DNA of 64,000 bases from Tenrec ecaudatus. Lineage: Eukaryota > Chordata > Mammalia > Afrosoricida > Tenrecidae. The stretch's first letter is position 1. Every line of letters starts with the position of its first letter. The notes under the pieces are model-generated. The model did no database searches. It was not told the origin of the DNA and was given only the letters and a program-made list of their open reading frames with translations. A program made the translations under genes and the position numbers. The stretch is from positions 143,136,721 through 143,200,720 of the forward strand of contig NC_134530.1 in the NCBI RefSeq assembly GCF_050624435.1. Reading direction: 5' to 3'. This document shows positions 1 through 13,000 of this stretch, one piece after another.

Positions 1-929
1 CAATTATTTGTAGATGATGAGATACTAAGATGATTTATCAAACTGTTGTGAATTAGTTATTAAACACACAGACCTTCATAACACTTGAGTAGAATTCGAA
101 ATCTTCGATGAGTGGAGGTATTTGCTGTTAAATCTTAGAGATCCTACGACCCTTAGGCAATAGGAGGTCTGTCATCTTGTGGAAGAGCTGGTCCATAGGG
201 CATGGTACCAAAGGTGTTCCATTTCCATTAAAAATGTTATTTTAGGTGGAAGAAAATGAAAACATTAAACATAGTTAAAATGGACTGTTAACATATACAA
301 TAGCCTCATCCTAATAAAGCCCTGCCAGATCTTCCTACATTTTTCTCAAATCAAGTTTCTCCTTTGGATCCTCCCCATTGTGATGGTGGTTCAGGCCCCT
401 GTCCTGTTTCCCCCAGACTGTCTGTAGTTCAGACCCCGTCCTGTTTCCCCCAGACTGTGGCAGTCACTTCCACTCTCCGTTCTCAGTCTCTTGAGCCCCC
501 TCCCCCCTTTGAAACTGGTTACTGATCGACTCAGTGTAAGCCAAAGACTAACCATGAAACCTTCTGTCTAGTGCCTCAGGAAGGCAAAGCCAGGCTTAAC
601 GCAGCACACGAGACCTTCCATTATTCGAGTTCTGCCTGTTCTTTCAGCTTAACCTGCTGCCAGTCTTCTTGACCTTGTCATTTGAGCTCAGGTCCCTGCA
701 TGTGTCACGCTCTGCCATCCCTGCTGCCTTGGCTGCCCTGCTCGCTTCCTTGGCTTCAATAATTCTACTCAGTGTTTAAGTTCCAACTCAGATATGATCG
801 CCCGCTGGAAGCTGTTTTTAAACTTCATAGATTGCTTCTTGTAGACTCTGTACTCACATAGCATCCTGTACATATATCTTTTTTCAGCACTTACAAGACA
901 TCATCCCCAAAAAAGTGGGAAAAAAGAGG
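1..929. other. Noncoding, nothing recognised
   Basis: Presumed GPSM2 intron or 5' flank. No exon, repeat family or regulatory element could be supported. Confidence 0.5.
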
Positions 930-2060
930 TTAAAAGATAAATTTTAAAAATGTAAACTTTATTTCATAGCATAAACACCATCAAGTTCAGTAATGCCAGC
1001 CAGTTAATCCAGCCTTAAAAGACTGAGCATCCTGGGGTTTTAACCATTTCAACAGATTAATTTTTACATTATTAGTGAAGAAATCTGTCTTTTGAAGATT
1101 TTTTTTTTTTAAGGATTAGAAAACAAAATCTGAAGGAGCCAAATCAGGACTGGAAGGTGGATGCCTAGTGGTTTTCCATCGAAACTCTTGCCAGCTTACC
1201 CTGTGTGAGGAGAGGAATGAGCCAGAGCGCGGTGCTGGCAAGGGGCTCTCCGGTAAAGCATGCCTGGCTAGGATTTCTTGTTGTTGTTGTTGTTTTGCTA
1301 AAGCTTTGGTTACCTTTCTCAAAACACTTTCAAAAATAAGCAGATGTGACTATTCAGTGCCCTCCAGAAGTCAACACACAAAACGCCTTTAGCATCCTCA
1401 AAATATGTTGCTTTGGCTGGATTGTTTTCTACCCTGAGGTAACCATTGTTTTGACTGTGTGTTATTTTTAAATTCATACTGATAAAGCTTCAGCTCGTGT
1501 TATAACTCCTTGAAGAAATGCTCAGCATCTTGATCCCACTTGTTTGAAAAATTCACTGCTCTGCTCTTGACCGCACCCAATCAGAACGCAACAATTTGCT
1601 CAACTTGAATTTTTCTGTCGGAATTGTACAAACTGAGCCGACTGAGAGGTCTGTGGTAATGGCGGTTGTTTCTGCTACTGGCCATCGGTCCTCAAGCAAG
1701 ATTGGTTTTGTCCTTGAAGTGGATTTGGGTGGCCTTCAACTATAGGCGTCATCTTGACCAGCAGCTCATCCCTTCTTTAAGTCCGCTATCTGTTCGTAAG
1801 CTGATGATTTCTTTGCAGCATCGTTTCCATCAGGTTGTTGTAAAGCATCCGTGATTTCACCATTCTTCCAGCCAACCTTCGCCATAAATTTATAGTCTTC
1901 TTTTGCTTCAGTATTAGCAAAATCCATTTCCTATTGCTCTGGTAGGGACTCTTTTCCAACTGATAACTTGCGCTTTCTAGTGCCTCAAATTAGATCCTGT
2001 GCAGACTTGTTATAACAAGTTAGCATGAGTTTATTAAAAAATAAACAGGAAACCCATGCA
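930..2060 (-). mobile_element. Decayed mariner-type DNA transposon
   Basis: Minus-strand translation near 1,116-1,190 gives WKTTRHPPSSPDLAPSDFVF, the signature around the third catalytic Asp of mariner transposases (HPPYSPDLAPSDY type). Further 5' on the minus strand, near 1,840-1,945, FMAKVGWKNGEITDALQQ looks like the N-terminal part. The frame is broken by several shifts and stops, so it is dead. Ends are approximate. It lies upstream of the first visible GPSM2 exon. Confidence 0.75.
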
Positions 2061-3717
2061 TAATATGCATTTTCATAATATACATTTTCCACAAATTTTC
2101 CAAGAAACCACTCACACTATGTTAAAATTCAGAGGCCTGTGTGCATGGCTGTTATCACACCCTTACCTCTCTCTTCCTGGACCACAAGCTCCGATGGGGC
2201 AGCCGCCACATCCAGTATTCTATTTGGTACATAGCCCACCGTGATGGAGAAGGCTTGTTGAACATCAGTGGACATAAATAGAACCATCAAGTGACCCTAA
2301 TGAGTGTTTGTCTGTCTTGCCAAACCTTCTGAAGCGTGGTAAGCTTCCTAATGCAGTAAGAGCAGTGGGTAAGGAGGAATGATTGTACCTCTGCCTGGAG
2401 GAAAATCTTAGATCTGTCCTTTTTCCACGACACAGTACAGGTCAAGCATGATCCTACATTGGTTGAGGACTTCACCAAGTGAAGCTGTAATATCCTGTAG
2501 CTGCAGTTGGCAAGATTGCACCTGGCTTCATCGGTTCTCTAAGAATTCTGCATTGATTGGCTTGCTGTCCCATGACCTAGACTAAGTTTTCTGCTCTGGT
2601 AAATTTTTAGCATATTTTAAACATCTGGTTCTTCCATTGAGAAAGTTCTCATTTATCCCTGGAAGAGTTTCTTTTTCTGTGCCACAGTGACTTTATATAA
2701 TTTTGAAATGGAATATTTTCTTTGGACATGAAGGAAATTTTTGAGGGATTTCAGAAAGCTTTTGGGAATACTTGGGAAGGTAGAGGGAGATGGAGAAGTA
2801 TAGCGAAATGGAGTTCGTGTCTAAGTCTTTCTGAAAACGTACTGCTTATGAAATTTCGACCATTACAGATATGAGAGTAACTACAAAATCATTGAACTCT
2901 TCACTAAACAAAAATATTAAAATGTGCAGCTATTGTTTCCCAACGGATCCTCTAGGTAGATGTACCCAGCTGCTGAAAACTCCATCTCCATCTCTCTGAC
3001 CTTTCCCTGAAGAAGTCTGCACGGTCTGTCAAACAGCAGTTTGCCCATCCTCGGGACTCAGCTCTTCTTCTCGTGAATGTTTTTTGAATCTGGGGAACAA
3101 AAAGAGGCCTTAAAGAGCCTAATCAGAGCTGTCAAGTAGATGAAGCCCTCTGAAATTCTCCTGGGACAACCCTTGCTGCCCTGGAAGAAGGAACGGGTGC
3201 ATTGTCGAGATGGGAGAAATACTCCCTGGCTCCACTTTCCTGGCCTTTTTCTCTCCCATTGGTCTTCTCTTTTCTTAAAACTTCTTCACAATAAGGCCCT
3301 ATGCTCATCCTTTGTCCTTGAAGAGAATCGATCAAGATTAACCCCTTGGGGATTCAGACACACGGTCGTCATGACCTTCTGAACTGACCTGCCTCGATTT
3401 TAACCGGCAGGTCTCCTAGCCATTGTTTTCAGTGGACTTTTTGGGAGACTCTAAGACAAGTGTGATTCTGAGGGACTGGTCCGCAGCCCTCCTTGAGTTG
3501 CAGAGATGTGCTTTACCACCGTTGGGAATAACCGGATGCGAGTAGGCACTAGACCACAGTAGCAGTGCTTTTCCACCTACCCTCACAAACTTGAAGGGAA
3601 TACAATTCTGGTGTTAAATTCTTCTATTGTACCAGACAGATCGTTAATCATATTCTTGCCTGAAAAAGTAGTATAAAAGTACAGGTCCCATGTTGTGAAC
3701 ATCTAATTTGCTGACCA
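2061..3717. other. Noncoding, nothing recognised
   Basis: Presumed GPSM2 intron. Searched for the missing N-terminal exon (MEENLISM... in human) and did not find it. Confidence 0.5.
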
Positions 3718-3905
3718 CTCTTGGCCATCAAGTTAATTTCAACTCCTCCCAAGCCCGTGGGACAAGATAGACCTGCCCCTGTGGGTTTCCAGACGGGAAC
3801 TCTTTATGGGATCAGGAAGCCGGCTCTCTCTCCCTCGGAGCGGCTTAGTTTGAAACCGCCGACCTCGCAGTGGACGCCCAACCTGCCACACCACCGGGTT
3901 CCTTT
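3718..3905 (-). mobile_element. AfroSINE
   Basis: Reverse copy with catcaagttaatttcaactc and the tRNA-like head complement tttgaaaccgccgacctcg. Confidence 0.6.
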
Positions 3906-4321
3906 TCCTGTGGAAAGCGGTAAAGGAAGGCCAAGTGCAAACGTTCACCTTACCTACCAATTTCAAAAGACAGCTAGGGGCGGCCTAGAATACTGAACTG
4001 GGCTGCACCGTGGCAGAGGTGGAGAACGACGGGCCTGTGATTGGTTCCAGCTCCCGCTGGCTTTCACTGCCGGTGTTCAAGTCACCCTTTAACGAAGTTT
4101 CCTTTTACAAGATGTATGTGGTAGACTGAAAGGACAAGTGTTTATTGGGTCTGGACTGATGAGAGGAAAGGTCTGTGACGGGGAGAACGGGAGAGAGTTG
4201 AGCTAGAGTTGGAGCAAGCTTCCTCCCCATGAAAGATGGAGAGTGGCCCCTCACTTTGAACTCTAAGGCCCTGAGTTACTGACTTGGACAGAACAATCAT
4301 TTAAAACAGAAACCAGAAGAG

Positions 4322-4500
4322 CCCCACGGCTGTAGCGTCTGTTCTGGCTCACAGCAACCGCACAGCACAGAGTAGAAGTGCTCAGTCTTCTGAGAGGCAC
4401 ATCCTTCTTCTTCCAAGTGACTGGTGGGTTTGAACTACTGACTCTGTGGCTCTCAGTGCAATGTCCATCCCACGGCACCACCACGCCTTTATTAAGTAGG
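4322..4500 (-). mobile_element. AfroSINE, diverged
   Basis: Recognised by ctcacagcaaccgcacagca, ctggtgggtttgaactactg and cacggcaccaccacg. Confidence 0.5.
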
Positions 4501-4589
4501 ACACAATCCCTACTTCGATTGAGTAGATCCAACTCATGCTGTCTCAAAGGACAGGCTAGAGCTCCTGAGGCTTTCAGAGACTAACCCTT

Positions 4590-4672
4590 TTTCAGAACAG
4601 CCAGCCCGCATCTTCCTCAGAGCGACTGTGGGTTTGAACCACCTGTCTTGGCGGCTAGCAGCCAACACTTCT
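4590..4672 (-). mobile_element. AfroSINE head fragment
   Basis: Only the tRNA-like part is left: gtgggtttgaaccacctg and ggcggctagcagccaac. Confidence 0.45.
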
Positions 4673-5199
4673 TACCTCATGTAAAATGGGGCCACATTAA
4701 GGTTTTACCTCTCTTTCGCTTTGACTTATGTACTGTGAACACAAAGAAACTAAATTTAAAAAAGGAAAGTCAAAATCTAGTGCAGCAGAAAACAGGAAAT
4801 AGATAAACACTAAAATAAACTGAAGCAACCTGAGTTTGTGAGAACATGAGGACTCAGTTAAAAAGTTCCATCCATCAGGAGTAGACACGAGAAGGATTCA
4901 GTCAGGAGAGGCGCTCTTTATCCAGAGTTAGTAGAAGAGCACTCCCTTAATCACCCAGCTAGACCGGCCATTAGGGAGGCTCAAAGAGGCTTTCTGTGGG
5001 GGATACATTTCATTTTGAAAGGGAGAGATTCTCCTGGTCCCTGCCCTGCATCTGGGTGTTCTTTGTTCCAACCAGAGTGGGAAATACACGTGAAGTATTT
5101 CTGTTCTCTCATGGAGCAAAGCGGATCGGAAATGACTCTCTGTCACTCTTTGCTGACCTTCCGAAAACTTTATAAACTAACCTGCCCTGAGTAAAAAAG

Positions 5200-5398
5200 A
5201 AACCCACTGCCATCGAGTCGATTCCAACTCTTAGCAGCCCCGTAGGACCGAGAAGAACTGTCCCATAAGGCTCTGGGGCTTTCAGCCTTTACCAGAGCAG
5301 ACCGCCTCAGCCTGCTCCTGAGGAGTAACTGGGGTTTGACTCGATGACCTGGCAGTTAGACGGTCCGTGTGTAACCTCGGACATCACCAGAGTGCCTC
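5200..5398 (-). mobile_element. AfroSINE
   Basis: Well kept tail-side core, actgccatcgagtcgattcc then gtaggaccgagaagaactgt. The head is more diverged. Confidence 0.8.
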
Positions 5399-5399
5399 T

Positions 5400-6818
5400 T
5401 GCCCTGATTAGCTGTTAATAGTTTTGCTATGAGGCATATTATTTGATTGAGGTACTGAGGGCTTTTACCTGAATTATTGATTTCATATCTATAGGATATA
5501 TCAGAGCCACCATGTAGTTCCGAATTAATCATGAAGCTTGGAACTTTATTCAGAGCACTTGTCACTGAAATAACTGTCTTAAGGTATTTTTCTCCTATGG
5601 TGCAGCCCTGCTCCATGGCCACAAAGCCGCAGGCTTGTTATCACTGTGGCTAATGATAATTACGTACAACTCCTTTTTTAAAAAATGTATAGCTCTTAGG
5701 ACACAATGAAGCCTATAGTTAAGTTTTGTGGGACACAGCCTCATTTGGATGGATGATTTCAATACAGTGTTGTTGTCTAAGTTCAAATCCAGAGGGGGAG
5801 AAACGTGTGGCACGGTCACTTATTTGAAGAAGCCCCTCCCTGCCTTCTATGAACGTAGGCAACACTGTGATGACGTCTAGTTTCCCTGCGCCAGCTAGAA
5901 ATGGCCAGTGGCACTGAAGCGCTGACTCGCGGGCCAGCAGCGCAATCACCCTTAGTGGACGGTGCTGCTTGCCGTGTGGCGGGCTAGCCCTCTGCCCATC
6001 ACTCACTGGTGTTCCACTGTAGAGGAACATGTAAGTTCGTAAGCATCACTCGATTGATGAACACGGAAGGTGTTGGGAGGGCTTGGTGTTGTGCTGCAGT
6101 GAATACCCTTTCATAAGCCCCGCTTTTAACTTGGATCAATACAACCTTATGATCAATTCCTAGCGGTGCAGTAGGACATGGGAAAAGGCTTTAAAAGTTT
6201 GTGGAAGGTGGAATTGAAAGATAATGGAGTTGCTCCCGAAGTGTTTGAAATCCCCCTCAGTGCGTCACTAGGTGGTGGAAAGGTGAAGCCCTTGACTACA
6301 AGCTGGAAGGGTGGTGTTCGGACCCGGCCGAGGGCCTGGGGAAGGCAGCCCTGGCGCCCTGCTGGAGGCTCAGCCGCGAGTCAGAATGTCCAGCTTGACC
6401 CACTCATTCTCTTCACACACACAATGTAGAGACCGCCAGAAGTAAAGACAACTTCTTTAGTAAATGCTCTGAATTAAAACAAAACAAAACAAAAACCTAT
6501 TTGCAAAATGCAATTCTAAAATGTTTCCACTTGGGTAAGACAAGGAGATTTGTTGTAAAATAACACACAGCAATATGAATAGTGCGTTGCCGTGGGCCCC
6601 ATAGAAAGTTCTTTCGGCAGCCCCCAAGGCTCCGAAAAATCTGAAAAGGCACATTGAAATTGCTCTTGCTTGTTTGTGATCAGCAGATTCTCGCATATGC
6701 TCCAGTTACAGAGGCCGCTGTCCAAGCAAGACCAGAATTTGTGTCACCAGAAGTTAACAGCCATCTAGATGCGGTCACAGTGCGCTCTCGTAAATGTCTG
6801 CCTCGTGTCACTTCACAG
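5400..6818. other. GPSM2 intron, mostly unassigned
   Basis: A possible very old AfroSINE-like trace at 6,250-6,400; otherwise nothing. An open frame at 6,654-6,992 runs across the exon acceptor in another frame and is not coding. Confidence 0.5.
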
Positions 6819-7040
6819 AATGGAAGCTTCTTGCCTCGAACTGGCCTTGGAAGGCGAGCGGCTGTGCAAGTTGGGAGACTGCCGGGCGGGCGTGTCGTTC
6901 TTCGAAGCTGCTGTTCAGGTTGGAACGGAAGACCTAAAAACGCTCAGCGCGATTTACAGCCAGCTGGGCAACGCATATTTCTACTTGCATGATTATGCCA
7001 AAGCATTAGAATACCATCATCACGATTTAACTCTCGCAAG
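6819..7040 (+). CDS. GPSM2: GPSM2 coding exon, TPR 1
   Basis: The acceptor is cttcacag and the donor gtaatg. It encodes MEASCLELALEGERLCK onward, including the first TPR helix pair (SQLGNAYFYLHDYAKALEYH). The internal ATG at 6820 could serve as an alternative start, but an in-frame upstream exon is expected from the family. Confidence 0.96.
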
Positions 7041-10000
7041 GTAATGAAATTAAGCTTGTTAACATTCTTCCTCCCCAAAGTAACCACTGTAAGATGCCTT
7101 CATTCAATTAAGAAAATGAAATGCACTTAATGAGTTCTAATTTAGGAGTGTCTTAAATTTAGTGATTTTTTTAAAAAAAACTCATCTTTAGGCTGAACAC
7201 AGAGTTTAATTAAATGAGTGAATAGTGAGAAAATGACCCTAGAGTGTAACTAGAGGACTGAAAATTAATTAAATGTTTAAAAAGAGGATACGTTTTAATA
7301 TTTAATTTAAAGTAGGTTTCAAGGCAAATGGGTCTTACTTACCCTAGAGGTGTATCACTGACCCTCTGTCGGGGAAACCGAGTGCCCTCTGGCTGCTTTG
7401 TGTTTGAATGCCGTCTTCTTTCCCCTTCCTAGGACCATCGGAGACCAGTTGGGGGAAGCGAAAGCTAGTGGTAATTTGGGAAACACCTTAAAAGTGCTTG
7501 GGAATTTTGAGGAAGCTATTGTTTGTTGTCAACGACACCTAGATATTTCCAGAGAGCTCAATGACAAGGTAGGCCAAGTGTGTTTTCATGGAAATGACTT
7601 TGTGTTTTCATACTATTTAATTATTCTGTAGTTTACCTAAGAGTCCATGACCAAGAGAAGAAAAAGAAACGGTAGTGACATTGTTTTTAACTAGAGAAGA
7701 AAAAGAAGTCCTTCTTATACTCCTGGGTCATTTATTTCATTCTATGTCAATGGTCAGGAAAGGGTGTCCTGGGTCTCCCCCCCTGGACCAGTAGTCAGCA
7801 GATTGCAAATGCACGTGGCTTCCAATTTCTAAGTGTACCCCCTGCCGATGTCCATCCAGGTGGGAGAAGCAAGAGCACTGTACAATCTTGGAAATGTGTA
7901 CCACGCCAAAGGGAAGAGTTTTGGCTACCCTGGTCCTCAGGACACAGGCGAGTTTCCAGAAGAAGTGCGGGAGGCGCTGCAGGCGGCCGTGGATTATTAC
8001 GAGTGAGTAGGCCTGGCACAGCCGTTCGGCCCTACGGAGCAGTGCACCTCCTGCCCAGCGGTACCCACTAGCAACTCTACATCTGACGGGTTTTGAGAGA
8101 GGAGCTGGCCCGTCAAAGTGCTGTATATACTTGAGTATAAGCTGAGTTTTGCAGCACATTTTTTAATGCAGTTTTGTGGTAAAATTAGGTGCCTCGGCTG
8201 ATACTCCAGTCGGCTTATACTCCAGTTTAAATGGTAAACCTGAATGGACTCGGTTGCTAAAATGTTAGTGTTGGTGTATCATTCCCCTCCAGAGGAAATT
8301 GTCCTCTGAACTGCAGACCAGTGCCACTTAGTGGTGAGAACCGGAATTAGCCCAGCTTAGTCTCAATTACGTGCAGTCATTTTAGAATTTTGTAGAAATT
8401 CTGAGCTATAGGGATTCTGGGATCAAATCCACCCTTGGGGACTCTGGGCTGAGGGTTCCAGAGTAGTTTCATGAAGTGGCCACGTTGTGTCCTAGACACA
8501 CCCTCCAGCATATGTGTGCTCCATAAAAAGGGGTCCATTCAGGCTGTAAAACAACCCATTGTTTTTCTGATGAAAAGAATTAAATTTGTAAATCAAGTAA
8601 CATTTTTTCCCAACCTTCATTGTCCACACCCCTTTGCCATCACTTAGGGAAAACCTCTCATTGGTGACTGTTCTGGGTGACCGAGCAGCCCAGGGACGTG
8701 CCTTTGGGAATCTTGGGAACACGCATTACCTCCTTGGCAGCTTCCGGGACGCGGTCATCGCTCACGAGCAGGTATGGCGGGCAGCCTGGGAGCCAGCTCC
8801 GCTTCTCCCGCAGAGTTCCGAGCAGCCATCGGCTTGCGCTTCCATTTGTTTTTATCATGGCGATGCCTAACGGGGATTTTCTATTTCAGCGTCTCCTCAT
8901 TGCAAAAGAATTTGGAGATAAAGCAGCTGAAAGAAGAGCATATAGCAACCTTGGAAATGCATACATATTTCTTGGTGAATTTGAAACTGCCTCCGAGTAC
9001 TACAAGTGAGTCCAAGCTTGCTGTAGATCCATTTGTAAAATGAGCAGTCATACGGTCCTAGTGAATCACCAGCTTTGGGTCTACGACCTGGTTTTGCTGC
9101 ATACCTGCAATACCACCCTAGGCTTCTAGACCTCTGTTACCTAACATAAGGATACCTTGAGCTTAGAGTTCTTGGGAGGATTAAAGAATATATTAAACAC
9201 TTACTTAGCACCCTCAAAAAAGCCAAACTCACTGCCATGAAGTCAGTGTTGACTCATGGCGACCCCCTGTGGGTTCCTGAGACTGTAACTGTGTATGAGA
9301 GTAGAAAGCCCACCCAGGCCCTCTCCCGCCGAGCTGTGGTGCTTGCCGACCGCTGACGGTGGGGATTGCAGCCTTATGCGTAACTCTGACGCCACCACGG
9401 CTCTCTCACTTAGCACACAGTGTTCACCAATATCGTACCGAGGAAGGAAGAATTGGTAGCAGTATGTAGCAGTCCATCCTGGCTCATAGCAATCCCCTAC
9501 GTGAGGAAGCAGGATTCCTAGGCTGCGGTTTCTATGGAAGCAGATCACCAGGTCTTTCCTCTGCTGGAGCAGCCTGGTAGGCTTGAACTACAGACCTTAC
9601 GGATGACAGCCATTGTGCCCCAGGGTACCTAGTAGTAGTGCACCCAGACCTAGACCCACTGCCATCAAGTCCATTCTGACTCTTGGAGACTCTGTAGGAC
9701 AGAGTAGAGCTGCTCTAGGGAGACCCCGAAGACTGGAAATTGTAACAGGAAGAGACAGCCTCACCTTTCGCCAACAGAGCAGCTAGGCGGTTTGAACCTC
9801 TGGCTTTACAGTTAGCAGCTCAACAGATAACCCATTAAGCCACCAGAGCTCCAGCAGCAGTCTAGATTCCTTTACCTGTCCCCTAGTTTTACGCCTTTAA
9901 GATGGAATTCTTGCTCTCTTAAATTCTTGCTCTCTTAAAGCTGTTTGACCTGTGTGTCCGTTTCACTCCGATGTGAAACTGAAGGGAGACCAGAAGAAAG

Positions 10001-13000
10001 GCCGATAACGTAGAACACCCCCTGGTTTCCACCAGTGGTCACTGAGTTCTCTCTGCCCACCTGTGACTCTCCCTGAGAGCAGAGACCCCGGCAGCCTCTT
10101 CGGCAGCAGTCTTCCCAGTCTCTCAGTGGACAGAAACACGGGTCAGCAAAGTCAGTGACTTTGGATTGCCTGGCCTGGGCCTTCTAAATCCTTCCCCCTC
10201 CTTGCCTCCATCCCTCAGACAGAAGCCAGTCAGACTGCACCAAAGACAAAGACCTGAAATGTATCTGTTATTTGTGGCAAGTTCACTGTGAGAGAGTTCT
10301 CCATAGTTTGCCACCTTAAAAAAAGAATCCATTTGCTGTCAGTCTGTTTCAAAATTAGAACGGCGTCTCCCCAGCTTTCACCTTCGACTGATGACTAGCT
10401 AGCATTTGTTGGTTGACTCGTATGGAATACTCTCCCTAATAAAATACATCACTATAAATTTAGTATTTTTAATATCAAAGTTTCTTACATTTTAAATTCG
10501 AAAGACATAGAGAAGGGGTTTGCCTGTGTTAAATATGAAAAAGTTCTCTTGTAAAGTGAGTGCTGACGGTTGGACTAAAGCATGAGTAGAAAGTAAAGGT
10601 AGCTGACTCTTCTCCCCAATAAACAGACTGGAGAGGAATTCTGGGGCCTAGTGGATTAAGCCTTTGGCTGCTGACCACAAGGTCGGTGATTCAGAACCAC
10701 CCGTTGCTCCACAGGAGAAAGATATGGCTGCCTGCTCCCATTAGAGTGAGCCCAAGGGACCCAGGGACGGTCCTCCTCTGCCCTCTCAGGCCACTCTGCG
10801 TCAGAGTGGATGCGACGGTTCCATGGGGACGCAGTTACGAATGTACTGGTTAAAAATACTTGTGGCCGATATGACAAAATAACAATGTATAAATTATCAA
10901 CGGCTCATGAGGGAGAGGGGAGCGGGGAGGAAGGGGAAAAAAAAGAGGACCTGATGCAAAGGGCTTAAGTGGAGAGCAAATGCTTTGAGAATGATTGGGG
11001 CAGGGAATGTGCGGATGTGCTTTATACAACGGATGTATGTATATGTGTGGATTGTGATAAGAGTTGTATGAGCCCCTAATAAAATGTAATAAATAAATAG
11101 TTGCTTTCCAGTAACAAAGCAAAGAAGTCATCTAGCAAAAACAAAAATACTGCGGCCCTTTCCTTTGGAGTGGTTTTCAGATTGCTACACGCAAACAATC
11201 CCCTTACCGTTACAGCTCCGTGCCCTTCAGGACACAGAGCTGCTGGAGCGACCCACCTACCTGAGTCATTAAATCTGATTCCAGAAAGGCTTCGGATCAT
11301 TCACAAGTCCACTCTCCTCTGCAGGAATGATGCGTTAGAAGGGGCCGTGCCCCAGGATGCGGGAAGCAATTCAAAAGCCTTCCCCAAATAACTGGAGGTC
11401 AGGCAGCATTCAAGTGTGTTTGTTTCCCACGGTGACTGTTTTGAAGATGTCGTCATTACATTTGTCATTTTCAGTTTTCCTTCAGCACCTCCCTGCACCA
11501 AGCATGCAGTCATTTCTTATGTTGCTATAAGTGATGACAGTGTGGATGCTAGTTGGCAGGAATAGCCCGATCCATTTAGACATCAGACCCCACAGCACCT
11601 GTGGATGTAAGCCCTGGTAACAGCCACCGTTTTCCTCACATGAGCTCGACTTTGAGCAGGATGTTATTCTAAGCATTTGACACATACTGATGAAGCCGGT
11701 CCTCACAAGCACCCTGGGAGGCCTGCTCCCCGTTTTACGGACCAAGAAGTCGACGCATCGAGCGTTTGCCTGCCTTGCCCCAGCTGGCACAGCTTGGCGA
11801 AGTTGGGGTTTCAACCTAGGCAGTCTGACCTCAGGGTACATGCTTGTCAGCAGTATGCTGGCTTCTCCTTGCCAGTGCCATGTGTTAGCTGGAATTTAGT
11901 TGATGTTGAAATGCCATTTCCAGTATGGCTCTAGAATGAGTGACCGACGGCCTGTGCATAAAGAACACTGACTGTTACAGCGTTGAAATGTTGACAAAGT
12001 GTCAGCCCAATGGTACGATTGAAAAGAGAAGTCACATGGGTAAGCCCCTCTCAGTCAGATAATCGCCAATGTGAGGGAGAATGTTGTAATACCTCATCTT
12101 TAGAGGCACTTGATCTCAATGTTCGCATGTCCTTTTTCTTCAATGAATTGTCGGGGCTCTCTCATTTATTGAAGAGTCAGACTTTGTCTTGTGTTCCAAA
12201 AACGTCAGGACATCAGGCTCTGCAACACCTTTCTCTGGAAGGCAGCAGAAAGAAGCTGGGAGGGAAAAGGGAGTTTTCTGATCATTACAGCTTAAAATAA
12301 AAGTGATGGTTATGTAAGAATTAATTTCTTCCTCCAGAAAGACACTACTTTTGGCTCGACAGCTTAAAGACAGAGCTGTAGAAGCACAGTCTTGTTACAG
12401 TCTTGGAAACACGTACACCTTACTTCAAGACTATGAGAAGGCCATTGATTATCACCTGAAGCACCTAGCAATCGCTCGAGAGCTGGATGATAGGTAAGTT
12501 ACTAACCTTTAGACTGTAGTTAAAATAAAAGATGCATTATTGAATCTCTCCAGGCTTTGTTTTTCATAGCTTCTTTGTCTTTTGTTTCCTGTCTTTTATT
12601 TTTTTGCTTTCATTCTTTTAAAGGAATTTCTTCCATTTCAAGAAAATCCTTTTTAAATTATTGTTTGTAGGCTGTCTTATGATGGAGAGTTAGACAGCCT
12701 CTATCCCTATGTTGTCGAAGATCAAGACCAAGGTCACAAACTCAGCTCCCTGAAGGGTCTTAGAGGTAATCAGTGCCAGGCAGGAACAAAGCTCCATTTT
12801 CCCAAGAAAAGCTGGAATTCCTGAGTTTCGTGTGCAATCTCTGGCTGATGAGTGGTGGGGGCTCATTCTTTCTCTAACCATCTGGAAACACAGCATGTCT
12901 CTGTAGACCTTTAGTCCCTTGCTGTTTGCAAATTCTGTTAGGAAGACAGAATTTTACCTCAGTATAAGAAAGAAAGTTTTGATACAGTTTTTTTTTTGAT

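Noticed and set aside
6654-6992. Upstream start for GPSM2 at 6,654
   Set aside because: That frame differs from the LGN frame; the LGN exon has a proper acceptor at 6,817-6,818.
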